Assembly: GCA_913056305.1 (NCBI GenBank) | Contig: CAJXMR010000031.1 | Span: 1 to 35,994 of the forward strand | DNA length: 35,994 nt | From: an uncultured Ralstonia sp. | Lineage (GTDB): Bacteria > Pseudomonadota > Gammaproteobacteria > Burkholderiales > Burkholderiaceae | Reading direction: 5' to 3' | Part shown: piece by piece, positions 25,217 through 32,609 of the stretch | Position numbering within the stretch: position 1 is the stretch's first letter | Layout: each line of letters opens with the position of its first letter | Notes under the pieces: model-generated | Told to the model about the DNA's origin: nothing | The model's input: the letters and a program-made list of their open reading frames with translations, nothing else | The model's database searches: none | Made by a program: the position numbers and the translations under genes

Positions 25217-25962
25217 GACGCACTCCCCAGGTAGGCGGCCTGCACGGCCTCGTTGGCGGCGATCTGCGCCGGCGTGCCCTCGGCCAGCAGCCGCCCCTGG
25301 TCGAGCACGGTGATGCGATCGGCCAGGTCGAACACCACGCGCATGTCGTGCTCGATCAGCACGATGGTGAAGTTGTTCTCCCGGTGCAGGCGGTGGATCA
25401 GCTGCATGGTCTCGTCGGTCTCCTGGTCGCCCATGCCGGCGGTGGGCTCATCGAGCAGCAGCAGACGCGGCCGCAAGGCCAGGGCGATGGCGATCTCGGT
25501 GGCGCGCTGGTCGCCGTGGGCCAGTTCACCGGCCAGGCGGTTGGCCTTGCCGCGCAGGCCGGTGAGGTCGAGCGTCTGCTCCACGTGCTCGTGCACGCGC
25601 GCCTGGTCCGCCGCGCTGATCCACGGCCGCAGGCGAAAGCCTGCTGTTGCTTCCGCGCTGATGCGCACGTTCTCGAACACCGTCAGCTCCGGAAAGATCT
25701 CCGTGATCTGGAAGGTGCGCGCAATGCCCGCCGTTACACGCCGGTGCGCGGCCAGGCCGGTGATGTCGCGGCCTTCAAAGGCGATGGTGCCCGCTGTCGG
25801 CCGGAAGAAGCCGCTGATGAGGTTGAAGAACGTCGTCTTGCCCGCGCCATTCGGGCCGATGACGGCGCGCAGCTCGCCGGGCTCCACCGTCAGGGACACA
25901 TCGTGCACCGCGACCAGGCTGCCGAAGTGCTTGCTGACGTGTTCGACGGTGAGCACGCTCAC
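25213..25962 (-). CDS. livG: Branched-chain-amino-acid-type ABC transporter ATPase, LivG
   Basis: The protein has 249 residues. Walker A is GPNGAGKTT, with FFNLISGFFRPTAG following; Q-loop region GIARTFQITEIFPELTVFEN; Walker B LLLLDEPTAGMG; H-loop LIEHDMRVVFDLAD. The signature is LAHGDQRATEIA, a departure from the usual LSxGxQ with Ala-His where Ser and a small residue are common; LivG proteins do vary here. The GTG at 25962 is chosen because it overlaps the livM stop as GTGA and the protein then starts exactly as LivG does (SVLTVEHVSKHFG); the open frame runs further upstream over livM without a suitable start. Confidence 0.93.
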   Translation of the reverse strand: MSVLTVEHVSKHFGSLVAVHDVSLTVEPGELRAVIGPNGAGKTTFFNLISGFFRPTAGTIAFEGRDITGLAAHRRVTAGIARTFQITEIFPELTVFENVRISAEATAGFRLRPWISAADQARVHEHVEQTLDLTGLRGKANRLAGELAHGDQRATEIAIALALRPRLLLLDEPTAGMGDQETDETMQLIHRLHRENNFTIVLIEHDMRVVFDLADRITVLDQGRLLAEGTPAQIAANEAVQAAYLGSAS

Positions 25963-26918
25963 GATTCGCCCCTGCGCCGAATCACCCCTAGCAAGCCACG
26001 CGGGAAGAACAGCACGATCGCCACGAACAGCATGCCGACGAACGACATCCAGTTGATGGTGATGCTCGACAGGTAGTCCTGCAGCACCACAAACACCACC
26101 GCGCCCAGCAGCGGCCCCCAGAAGCTGCGCATGCCACCCATCACGGCCATCATCACGAAATCGCCCGACTGGCTGTAGTGCAGGCCGCGGGGGTCGGCGA
26201 AGTTGTTCAGCAGCGCGTACAGCGCGCCGGCAAAACCCATGAAGAAGCACGACAGCGTGAAGGCGATCCAGATGTGCCGGTTGACGGGGATGCCGAGAAA
26301 GCGCGCGCGCCGCTCGTTCTCGCGGATGGCGATCATGGTGCGGCCGAACGGAGAGCGCAGGACGAAGGCCATCAACCCGGTCGCCAGCGCCAGGCAGGCC
26401 AGCACGAAGTAATAGAACGCGTTGGCGTTGGAGAGGATGTCGATGGTGGTGAAGCCGAGGTTGAGCGGCGCCCGCGCGAAGCCGCGCAACCCGTCATCAC
26501 CACCGGTGAGCGAACTCCACTGGAACGCGATGTAGTAGAACACCTGCCCGAAGGCGATCGTGACCATGGCGAAGTAGACGCCACGGCGCCGCACGCTCAA
26601 CGCGCCCAGCATCGCCCCGGCGATGCCGCCGAGCAGCGTGCCGCATACCAGCGCCAGCGGCGTACTGGGCGCCAGGAACTTCAGCGCGAAGCCCGCACCG
26701 TAGGCGCCCAGCCCGAAGTACGCCGCATGGCCGAACGACAGCACGCCGGTGAAGCCCAGCAGGAAGTTGACCGACATCGCCGCCAGTCCGAGCACCAGCA
26801 CGCGCGTGCCCAGCGCCGTGTAGCCGCCCAGCGCCGGCATCCAATAGGGCGCGAGCAGCAGCGCCGCCCAGATCGCCAGCGGCCCCAGCAGACGGCGGAG
26901 CGATGCAGGTGCGCTCAT
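25959..26918 (-). CDS. livM: Branched-chain-amino-acid-type ABC transporter permease, LivM
   Basis: The protein has 319 residues with about eight to nine membrane helices. Family-typical stretches: VLSFGHAAYFGLGAYGAGF (the GHAAYFGLGAY segment near the channel), RRRGVYFAMVTIAFGQVFYY, and the coupling-helix region IRENERRARFLGI, which contacts the ATPases. YSQSGDFVMMAVMGGMRSF near the C-terminus is also characteristic. It forms the membrane channel with LivH. The ATG at 26918 overlaps the livH stop by four bases, and its own stop overlaps livG by four, so H-M-G-F are tightly coupled. Confidence 0.95.
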   Translation of the reverse strand: MSAPASLRRLLGPLAIWAALLLAPYWMPALGGYTALGTRVLVLGLAAMSVNFLLGFTGVLSFGHAAYFGLGAYGAGFALKFLAPSTPLALVCGTLLGGIAGAMLGALSVRRRGVYFAMVTIAFGQVFYYIAFQWSSLTGGDDGLRGFARAPLNLGFTTIDILSNANAFYYFVLACLALATGLMAFVLRSPFGRTMIAIRENERRARFLGIPVNRHIWIAFTLSCFFMGFAGALYALLNNFADPRGLHYSQSGDFVMMAVMGGMRSFWGPLLGAVVFVVLQDYLSSITINWMSFVGMLFVAIVLFFPRGLLGVIRRRGES

Positions 26919-27784
26919 GTCAGCATGCCTTCTTCACCCAGCAGCCCGCGCGGGCGCAGCAGCAGCACCAGGGCCATCATCACGTAGATGACCGCCTCGC
27001 TGGCGGCCGGCAGGAACACCGCCGTGATGCCCGACGCCACCCCAATGAGCAGCCCGCCCAGCAGCGTGCCCGTCAGGCTGCCCACCCCGCCGACGATGAT
27101 GGCGATGAAGCTCGGCATCAGCAGCCCGGTGCCCATGGTCGGCTCCAGCCCGAGCTGCCCGGCCGCCAGCACGCCGGAGAGGCCCGCCAGGAAGATGCCA
27201 ACCGCAAAGTTGAGTGAGCGCAACCGCCCCACGTTGATGCCGAGCGCTGCCACGGTCTCCAGGTCCAGTGTGCCGGCGCGGATGCGGATGCCCATGCGCG
27301 TGTAGCGCAGCAGCAGGAAGAGCGCCGCCACCGTCACCGCCACCGTGCCGACCATGAACAGCCGGTAGCCGGTGATGAAGAAGAACTCGCTGGAGAGCGG
27401 TTGCGCCAGCGCCTCGGGAATCGTCACCGGCTTGCCCTGTGCGCCCCAGATGAAGCGCGTGCCGTCTTCAAACACGAACGCCAGGCCGAAGGTCAGCAGC
27501 AGGCTGTAGAGCGGGTCACGCCCGTACACGCGGCGGATCAGCAAGCGCTCCAGCACCAGCCCGAGCAGCGCGGCAATCGGCGGCGCGATCAGCAGCGCGC
27601 CCCAGAAGCCGACGTACGGTGTAATCGTGTACGCGATATAGCCGCCGATCACGAGAAACCCGCCGTGCGCGAAGTTGATGACGTTGCTCAGGTTGAGGAT
27701 GAGCGACAGCCCGAGCGCCATCAGCACGTAGAACGCGCCGATGATCAGCCCGTTGGTGATGTTGAAGAGCAGCAGTTGCGTCAT
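26915..27784 (-). CDS. livH: Branched-chain-amino-acid-type ABC transporter permease, LivH
   Basis: The protein has 289 residues with about eight membrane helices. Signature stretches: NGLIIGAFYVLMALGLSLIL, NVINFAHGGFLVIGGYI (the NFAHG segment), the coupling region RYTRMGIRIRAGTLDLETVAALGINVG, and GGVGSLTGTLLGGLLIGV near the end. It is the permease partner of LivM in the inner membrane. The gene follows the binding-protein gene after 50 bases. The ATG at 27784 starts directly at the amphipathic leader and first helix, as in homologues. Confidence 0.95.
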   Translation of the reverse strand: MTQLLLFNITNGLIIGAFYVLMALGLSLILNLSNVINFAHGGFLVIGGYIAYTITPYVGFWGALLIAPPIAALLGLVLERLLIRRVYGRDPLYSLLLTFGLAFVFEDGTRFIWGAQGKPVTIPEALAQPLSSEFFFITGYRLFMVGTVAVTVAALFLLLRYTRMGIRIRAGTLDLETVAALGINVGRLRSLNFAVGIFLAGLSGVLAAGQLGLEPTMGTGLLMPSFIAIIVGGVGSLTGTLLGGLLIGVASGITAVFLPAASEAVIYVMMALVLLLRPRGLLGEEGMLT

Positions 27785-27834
27785 GGCCCCCGACGCGTCC
27801 TGGTGCGCGCTATGTGCGGTGGTTGGCGGCTACG

Positions 27835-29094
27835 TCAGGCCGGCCACTTGATGCTGCAGCCGGTCGCACTCTCGGGCGGCGCGGTCTTGTCGCCGGGCAC
27901 GATGTTGTCGACGCGGAACAGGTCTTCCGGGTCGCCCGCCGGCTTGCTCAGCGCCTCGCCCACGAAGGCTGACGTCATCAGCTGATGGTCGCCCTTGCGG
28001 TAGTAGCACTTGTTGGGCTGCAGCTTCACGTCGTCGGGCAGCTCGAAGCCGCCGAGCGCCTCGGCGAGCTTTCTCGAATCGAGCGTCTTCTCTCGGTTGG
28101 CGATCCCGGCCAGCGTGTGCACCGAGGTGTAGCCGAACCAGTGGCGCGCGGTCGGCACCTTGCCGTTGTTGACCTTGCGGATGTCGGCGACGAACTTCTC
28201 CACGTGCGGCACACCCGGCTGCTTCCAGTACCACTCGAACATCCACACGCCGACGCGCGCCTCGGGCGGCATCGCCTCCAGCGATTCCAGCTCCTGCTGC
28301 AGCCCGGCGATGTGGATCTGCTTGCCGATGCCAAACTGCGCGATCTGCTTGAGGCAGTTGACCATGTCCGAGCCCTGCGGCAGCACCAGCAGTACGTCGG
28401 GGTTGGCCGCGCGCGCCTTGATCAGGAAGGACGAGAAGTCGGTGGTGCCCAGCGGTGTCAGCTCATTGCCGGTGATGGTGCCGCCCAGCTTCTGCAGGTC
28501 GGCCGCCGCCGCCTTCTGCAGCGTGTGGCCGAAGGCGTAGTCCGGCGTGATGAAGTGCCACTTCTTGCCGTACTTGGTGAACAGCAGGTTGGCCACGGCG
28601 TTGGCCTCCATGCTGGTGGTGTTGCACACGCGGTAGACGTTCCACTTGCAGTCGCTGCCGGTGATGGTGTCGGTGTGTCCGCCCGACACGATGTGCAGCA
28701 CGCGCTTCTCGTTGCTGACCTGGGAGATGGCCTGCGCGATGCCGGAGTTCACGTCGCCGATCAGGAAGTTCACCTGGTCGCGCTCGATCAGCTTGCGCGC
28801 CTTCTGCACGCCGGTGCCGACGTCGTTGGCGGAGTCCTCCACCAGCAGTTCGATCGGCCGGCCGAGGATGCCCCCGCGGGCGTTGATCTGTGCCACGGCA
28901 AGCTTGGCGCCCGTGACCTCGTTCTGGGCCACGGCAGCGTAGACGCCCGTCAGCGGGTCGACCATGCCGATGCGGATGGGGGTGTCGCCGCGCGCCTTGA
29001 GGATGAAGGGCGGTGCCAGCTGCACCGCCGCCGCCGCAACGGCGGTTTTCAGGATGGTGCGACGATCAACGTGGATGCAATTCGGTGTCGTCAT
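27835..29094 (-). CDS. ABC transporter substrate-binding protein (LivK/AmiC type)
   Basis: The protein has 419 residues, longer than LivK (~370). The N-terminus (DRRTILKTAVAAAAVQLAPP) has twin arginines and an Ala-rich core, so export may be by Tat. The mature part is a type I periplasmic binding protein: IRIGMVDPLTGVYAAVAQNE, AQINARGGILGRPIELLVED, the hinge region VNFLIGDVNSG, and DFSSFLIKARAANPDVLLVL. The sequence is closer in style to the amide/urea-type subgroup than to classical LivK, so the ligand need not be a branched-chain amino acid. Given its place between polyamine-related genes, an amine- or amide-containing ligand is worth considering; this is inference. It is the first gene of the transporter operon. 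Confidence 0.88.
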   Translation of the reverse strand: MTTPNCIHVDRRTILKTAVAAAAVQLAPPFILKARGDTPIRIGMVDPLTGVYAAVAQNEVTGAKLAVAQINARGGILGRPIELLVEDSANDVGTGVQKARKLIERDQVNFLIGDVNSGIAQAISQVSNEKRVLHIVSGGHTDTITGSDCKWNVYRVCNTTSMEANAVANLLFTKYGKKWHFITPDYAFGHTLQKAAAADLQKLGGTITGNELTPLGTTDFSSFLIKARAANPDVLLVLPQGSDMVNCLKQIAQFGIGKQIHIAGLQQELESLEAMPPEARVGVWMFEWYWKQPGVPHVEKFVADIRKVNNGKVPTARHWFGYTSVHTLAGIANREKTLDSRKLAEALGGFELPDDVKLQPNKCYYRKGDHQLMTSAFVGEALSKPAGDPEDLFRVDNIVPGDKTAPPESATGCSIKWPA

Positions 29095-29137
29095 GGCTGC
29101 CCCCTGACTGTCGTGTCGAATCGGCCAATCGCCTGAG

Positions 29138-29157
29138 CCTCGCGCGCATGCGCGAGG
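29138..29157 (-). promoter_or_regulatory. Leader hairpin upstream of the binding-protein gene
   Basis: CCTCGCGC (29138-29145) pairs perfectly with GCGCGAGG (29150-29157) around the loop GCAT. It lies about 43-63 bases upstream of the ATG at 29094, inside the predicted leader. It has no T-run, so it may influence mRNA stability or translation rather than terminate. Confidence 0.4.
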
Positions 29158-29173
29158 GGTCTCCTATCAATCA

Positions 29174-29202
29174 ACTTTAGGTGTGCGGACTGAGTTGCAC
29201 AA
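29174..29202 (-). promoter_or_regulatory. Weak candidate promoter of the transporter operon
   Basis: On the minus strand TTGTGC (29202-29197) and TAAAGT (29179-29174) are 17 bases apart. Three of six and four of six positions match the sigma-70 consensus, so support is modest. The position, about 80 bases before the start, is suitable. Confidence 0.3.
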
Positions 29203-29380
29203 GGAGGGGCAACCGGCGAGAACGGTTGATGGGCAAGGGTTTCTACGGGGTGTGGGTGGCGTGGCGAAGGCGGGTACGCCGCCGTCATGTACCGGCAACG
29301 GCACGCGGCTTGATTAAGGGGTGATAACAAACGCCAGGCAGGGCAGCCGGCGGGGGGTACGCAAGCGTCACGCGGCCCGC

Positions 29381-29395
29381 TATAGTGGCGCCACT
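29381..29395 (+). promoter_or_regulatory. -10-like hexamer overlapped by a perfect palindrome before DUF350
   Basis: TATAGT at 29381-29386 resembles a sigma-70 -10 element. AGTGGCGCCACT at 29384-29395 is a perfect 12-base palindrome that overlaps it and would cover the transcript start. No good -35 hexamer is visible, which fits an activated promoter. The DUF350 start codon is 35 bases further on. Confidence 0.4.
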
Positions 29396-29430
29396 TGCGG
29401 CCAGATGCCGCCTCCGGAGCCCTCAGCCTC

Positions 29431-29820
29431 ATGATCGCCCCCATCATTGCCTATGCAACGCACCTGCTGGCCGGCGCCATCGTTTTCGCCGGCTTTTTCT
29501 TCGTGTACCTCAAGCTGACGCCGTACGATGAGTTCAAGCTGATCCGCGAGGGCAACGTGTCCGCGGCGCTGTCGCTGGCGGGAGCACTGCTGGGCTTCGT
29601 GTTCACCATCGCATCCAGCATCCAGCACAGCGATGGCCTGATGCCGTTCCTGTTCTGGGCGGTGATGGCCTCGGTGGTGCAGCTGATTGTGTTCCTGGTG
29701 CTCACGCGCCTGATGCCGGATTACCGGCTGCAGATCGAGCACAACAACACGGCAGCCGGTGGCCTGTTTGGCGTGAGTGCACTGGCGGTCGGCATCATCA
29801 ACGCCGCCTGCCTGTCCTAA
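29431..29820 (+). CDS. DUF350 membrane protein (YjfL-like)
   Basis: The protein has 129 residues and four predicted membrane helices (about 5-24, 44-66, 73-93 and 107-127). The motif FFVYLKLTPYDEFKLIREGN and the following SAALSLAGALLGFVFTIASSI match DUF350, where an Asn/Glu-bearing loop lies between helices one and two. It is an integral inner-membrane protein without known activity, found in E. coli as YjfL beside a PspA paralogue and a glutathionylspermidine-synthase-like protein. Here it opens a five-gene operon with an SPFH protein, DUF4178, a tiny Gly-rich peptide and SpeD. The ATG at 29431 is preferred to an upstream ATG at 29404 because GGAG at 29415-29418 serves it and homologues begin at the helix. 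Confidence 0.85.
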   Translation: MIAPIIAYATHLLAGAIVFAGFFFVYLKLTPYDEFKLIREGNVSAALSLAGALLGFVFTIASSIQHSDGLMPFLFWAVMASVVQLIVFLVLTRLMPDYRLQIEHNNTAAGGLFGVSALAVGIINAACLS

Positions 29821-29861
29821 TTTTTGTCCTGCCTCGCATAACCATCACGAAGGAGTTTCCC

Positions 29862-30899
29862 GTGAGCCTGTCCGATTTCATCAGAAAGCAGTTTCTCGAC
29901 ATCCTGCAGTGGACCGAGGGTGAGGACGGCGTCTTGGCCTGGCGCTACCCGATGCAGGACATGGAAATCCGCTACGGCAGCAGCCTGACCGTGCGCGACT
30001 CGCAGATGGCGATGTTCGTCAACGAGGGCCAGATCGCCGACGTGTTCCGCGCCGGCATGTACAAGCTGACCACGCAGACGCTGCCGGTGCTGACCTACCT
30101 GAAGAACTGGGACAAGCTGTTCGAGTCCCCCTTCAAGTCCGACGTCTACTTCTTCAGCACGCGCCAGCAGCTCGGCCGCCGCTGGGGCACGCCGCAGCCG
30201 GTGACGGTGCGCGACAAGGATTTCGGCATGGTCCGCCTGCGCGCCTTTGGCGTGTATGCCTACCACGTGGCCGATCCGAAGCAGTTCTACCAGCAGGTGA
30301 GCGGCACGCGCGATGCCTATACCGCTGAAGAAGTCGAGCAGCAGCTCGGCCCCGTCATCATGGGCGCGATGGCCACGGCGTTTGGCGAATCCGGCGTGCC
30401 GTTCCTGGACCTGGCCGCTAACCAGACGCTGATCTCGACCAAGGTGCGCGAGGTGCTGGCACCGCAGTTCACGCAGTACGGCCTGGCGCTCGATAGCTTC
30501 CAGGTATCGAGCATCACGCTGCCCGACGAGCTGCAGGCTGCAATGGACCGCCGCATCAGCATGGACATGACCGGCGACATGGGGCGCTTCACGCAATACC
30601 AGACCGCCGAATCGCTGCCGCTGGCGGCGCAGAACCCGGGCGGTATCGCCGGCACGGGTGCGGGGCTGGCAGCAGGCTTGGCGATGGGGCAGGTGATGGC
30701 CGAGAGCATGCGCACGGCGGTGCAGGGCGGCGGCGCTGCTGCACAGCCGGCTGCGCAAGCCCCGGCAGCCCCGGCTGCCGACGACCCGACCGCGCGTCTG
30801 GCCAAGCTCAAGGAGCTGCTCGACAAGGGTCTGATCACCCAGGCCGATTTCGATGCCGGCAAGGCCGCCGTGCTCAAGGCGCTGACCGGCGGCGTTTGA
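29862..30899 (+). CDS. SPFH-domain protein with C-terminal SHOCT motif (YdjI-like)
   Basis: The protein has 345 residues. The main part is an SPFH/band-7-like domain of the 'virion core protein' or YdjI type: KQFLDILQWTEGEDGVLAWR near the start, VRDSQMAMFVNEGQIADVF, DVYFFSTRQQLGRRWGTPQP and LDSFQVSSITLPDEL. An Ala/Pro/Gln-rich linker follows (about 270-305). A SHOCT-like helical hairpin ends the protein (ARLAKLKELLDKGLITQADFD, about 307-343), a short module that promotes oligomer formation. SPFH proteins organise membrane patches or scaffolds. There is no N-terminal membrane helix, so it is cytoplasmic and probably membrane-associated through partners such as DUF350. The GTG at 29862 is supported by AAGGAG at 29850-29855. 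Confidence 0.85.
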   Translation: MSLSDFIRKQFLDILQWTEGEDGVLAWRYPMQDMEIRYGSSLTVRDSQMAMFVNEGQIADVFRAGMYKLTTQTLPVLTYLKNWDKLFESPFKSDVYFFSTRQQLGRRWGTPQPVTVRDKDFGMVRLRAFGVYAYHVADPKQFYQQVSGTRDAYTAEEVEQQLGPVIMGAMATAFGESGVPFLDLAANQTLISTKVREVLAPQFTQYGLALDSFQVSSITLPDELQAAMDRRISMDMTGDMGRFTQYQTAESLPLAAQNPGGIAGTGAGLAAGLAMGQVMAESMRTAVQGGGAAAQPAAQAPAAPAADDPTARLAKLKELLDKGLITQADFDAGKAAVLKALTGGV

Positions 30900-30975
30900 G
30901 CGCAGCCCATCGCATCGTCCTGCGGGGCAGCCTGGATGGCTGCCCTGCCTTTCTGCGTCATCCAACACCCTGACC

Positions 30976-32427
30976 ATGTTTCATGCCAACTGCCCGGCGT
31001 GCGGCGCGCCGGTGGAACTGAAGTCTGCCGCCGCCGTGATGGCGGTGTGCAGCTTCTGCAAGAGCACGCTGCTACGCGACGGCGAGACGCTGCAGGACAT
31101 CGGCAAGATGTCCGCCGTGCTCGAAGACTACGCACGCGTGCAGATCGGCACGACTGGGCGCTACAAGGGCCGCGGCTTTACCGTGGTCGGCCGCATCCAG
31201 TTGCGCTACGACGCCGGTTTCTGGAACGAGTGGTACGTGCTGTTCGACGACGCCACCGACGGCTGGCTGGCCGAGGCCTCCGGCCAGGTCACGATGACCT
31301 TCGCGCGTGGCACGCCGGCCGATGCCGTTGCCTTTGAATCGCTGCGGCCCGGCCAGTCCTACAACGCCGATGGCAAGGTCTTCGTGCTCTCCGACGTGCG
31401 CGAGGCCGATTGCACCGGCGGCCAGGGCGAGCTGCCGTTCCGCGTAGGCGAGGGCTGGCATGCGCGCGTGGCCGACGGCCGCAGCAAGGACGCCTTCCTC
31501 ACGCTCGACTATTCCGACGGCACTGCGCCCACGCTGTACCTGGGCGAAGCGACCACGCTCAAATCGCTCAATTGCCAGTTGCTGCGCTCGGATCAGGAGA
31601 TCCAGGACAGCGCCGGCACCTTGCCGGGCAAACTGGTCAACCTGGACTGCCCGTCGTGTGGCGCTGGCATCCCGTTCGGGCCGGGCGCCACCGCGCACCT
31701 GCTGTGCCCATCGTGTGGCACCACCATCGATGCGTCGACGCCGCGCGCGGAGATCGTCGAGCGCGCGCGTTCGGTGCCGCAGGTCGAGACCACGCTGGAG
31801 CTGGGCGCCAAGGCGCTGATCGATGGCGTGCAGTGGCAGATCATCGGCGTGATGCGCCGTACCGTGGTCAACGACGCGGGCGAGTGGTTCGAATACCTGC
31901 TGTATAGCCCTAAGCGCGGCTTCCTCTGGCTGGTCGAGACCGATGAGGGCTGGTCACGCGCCAGCGTGCTCGACCGCTGGCCGGAGACGGTCGACGCGGG
32001 TGGCGCCGTGCTCGAAGGCAAGCGCTACAACCGCAGCGACGACTACAGCGCGCGGGTGACCTACGCCGCCGGCGCCTTCAACTGGCGCGTCAAGAGCGGC
32101 GACGTGACCCGCGTGATCGAATATGGCGCCAGCGTCAACGGCCTGGCCGCGGAGAGCGACGCGCACGAGCTGAACTGGTCCAGGAGTTCGCCGGTCTCCA
32201 CCGCGCAGATGAAGGCGTGGTTCGGCAAAGTGGTGGAGGAACCCGCGCGCAAGCCGGAAGCCAGCGGCTACATGTCGGTGGCGATCGTCGCCTGCGTGCT
32301 GCTGGGCCTGTTCGGACTGGTACCGTTCTTCATGGCGCCGGGCTCGGTGTTCGGCATCTCCTTCATCGCCGCGCTGCTGTTGCTGCTGCCGGCCTGGTTG
32401 ATGGGGCTGGTGGGAGGCGCGGAATGA
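30976..32427 (+). CDS. DUF4178 protein with two zinc ribbons and C-terminal membrane helices
   Basis: The protein has 483 residues. The N-terminal zinc ribbon has C6/C9 and C25/C28. A first beta-rich DUF4178 domain follows (about 50-215; YKGRGFTVVGRIQLRYDAGF, WNEWYVLFDD). A second zinc ribbon has C225/C228 and C244/C247, and a second DUF4178 copy runs about 270-415 (DGVQWQIIGVMRRTV, WFEYLLYSPKRGFLWLVE). Two membrane helices lie at about 433-478, so the soluble part hangs from the membrane. The protein is thus an internal duplication of a ribbon-plus-DUF4178 unit. The function is unknown; DUF4178 genes recur beside spermidine-synthase-like, SpeD-like and DUF350 genes. The stop overlaps the next start by four bases (ATGA). 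Confidence 0.85.
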   Translation: MFHANCPACGAPVELKSAAAVMAVCSFCKSTLLRDGETLQDIGKMSAVLEDYARVQIGTTGRYKGRGFTVVGRIQLRYDAGFWNEWYVLFDDATDGWLAEASGQVTMTFARGTPADAVAFESLRPGQSYNADGKVFVLSDVREADCTGGQGELPFRVGEGWHARVADGRSKDAFLTLDYSDGTAPTLYLGEATTLKSLNCQLLRSDQEIQDSAGTLPGKLVNLDCPSCGAGIPFGPGATAHLLCPSCGTTIDASTPRAEIVERARSVPQVETTLELGAKALIDGVQWQIIGVMRRTVVNDAGEWFEYLLYSPKRGFLWLVETDEGWSRASVLDRWPETVDAGGAVLEGKRYNRSDDYSARVTYAAGAFNWRVKSGDVTRVIEYGASVNGLAAESDAHELNWSRSSPVSTAQMKAWFGKVVEEPARKPEASGYMSVAIVACVLLGLFGLVPFFMAPGSVFGISFIAALLLLLPAWLMGLVGGAE

Positions 32428-32609
32428 AGCGTTTTTTCGTGATGTATGCCGTGGGTGTCGTCATCGGCGCCACGTACATGAACTGGAAGGCCGGTTTTGC
32501 CGCACCGCGCACGCCGTCATATGGCAGCAGCACGGGTGGGTCGTCGTACTGGGGCGGCTCGTCGGGCGGCAGCGGTTACGGCGGTGGCTTCAGCGGGGGC
32601 CATAAGTGA
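32424..32609 (+). CDS. Tiny Gly/Ser/Tyr-rich membrane-anchored peptide
   Basis: The protein has 61 residues. An N-terminal hydrophobic helix (RFFVMYAVGVVIGATYM, about 3-20) is followed by a low-complexity tail of Gly, Ser and Tyr (SSYWGGSSGGSGYGGGFSGG) ending in HK. I do not recognise a family. Its reality is supported by position: its start overlaps the DUF4178 stop (ATGA) and its stop overlaps the SpeD start (GTGA), so it is locked in a translationally coupled chain. It probably sits in the inner membrane with a flexible tail; orientation is uncertain. It may be a scaffold or contact peptide for the SPFH/DUF4178 assembly, which is inference only. Confidence 0.75.
   Translation: MKRFFVMYAVGVVIGATYMNWKAGFAAPRTPSYGSSTGGSSYWGGSSGGSGYGGGFSGGHK

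Larger units (their letters stand above)
29095..29430. other. Divergent control region between the transporter and DUF350 operons
   Basis: These 336 bases separate the starts of two divergent operons. They hold a leader hairpin and a weak promoter for the minus strand, and a -10-like hexamer overlapping a palindrome for the plus strand, each listed separately. I see no small gene or RNA in the middle part (29203-29380). Confidence 0.5.

Noticed and set aside
27985..29136. 383-codon plus-strand frame opposite the ABC binding-protein gene
   Set aside because: It is the antisense of a recognisable binding protein and shows no motif of its own.
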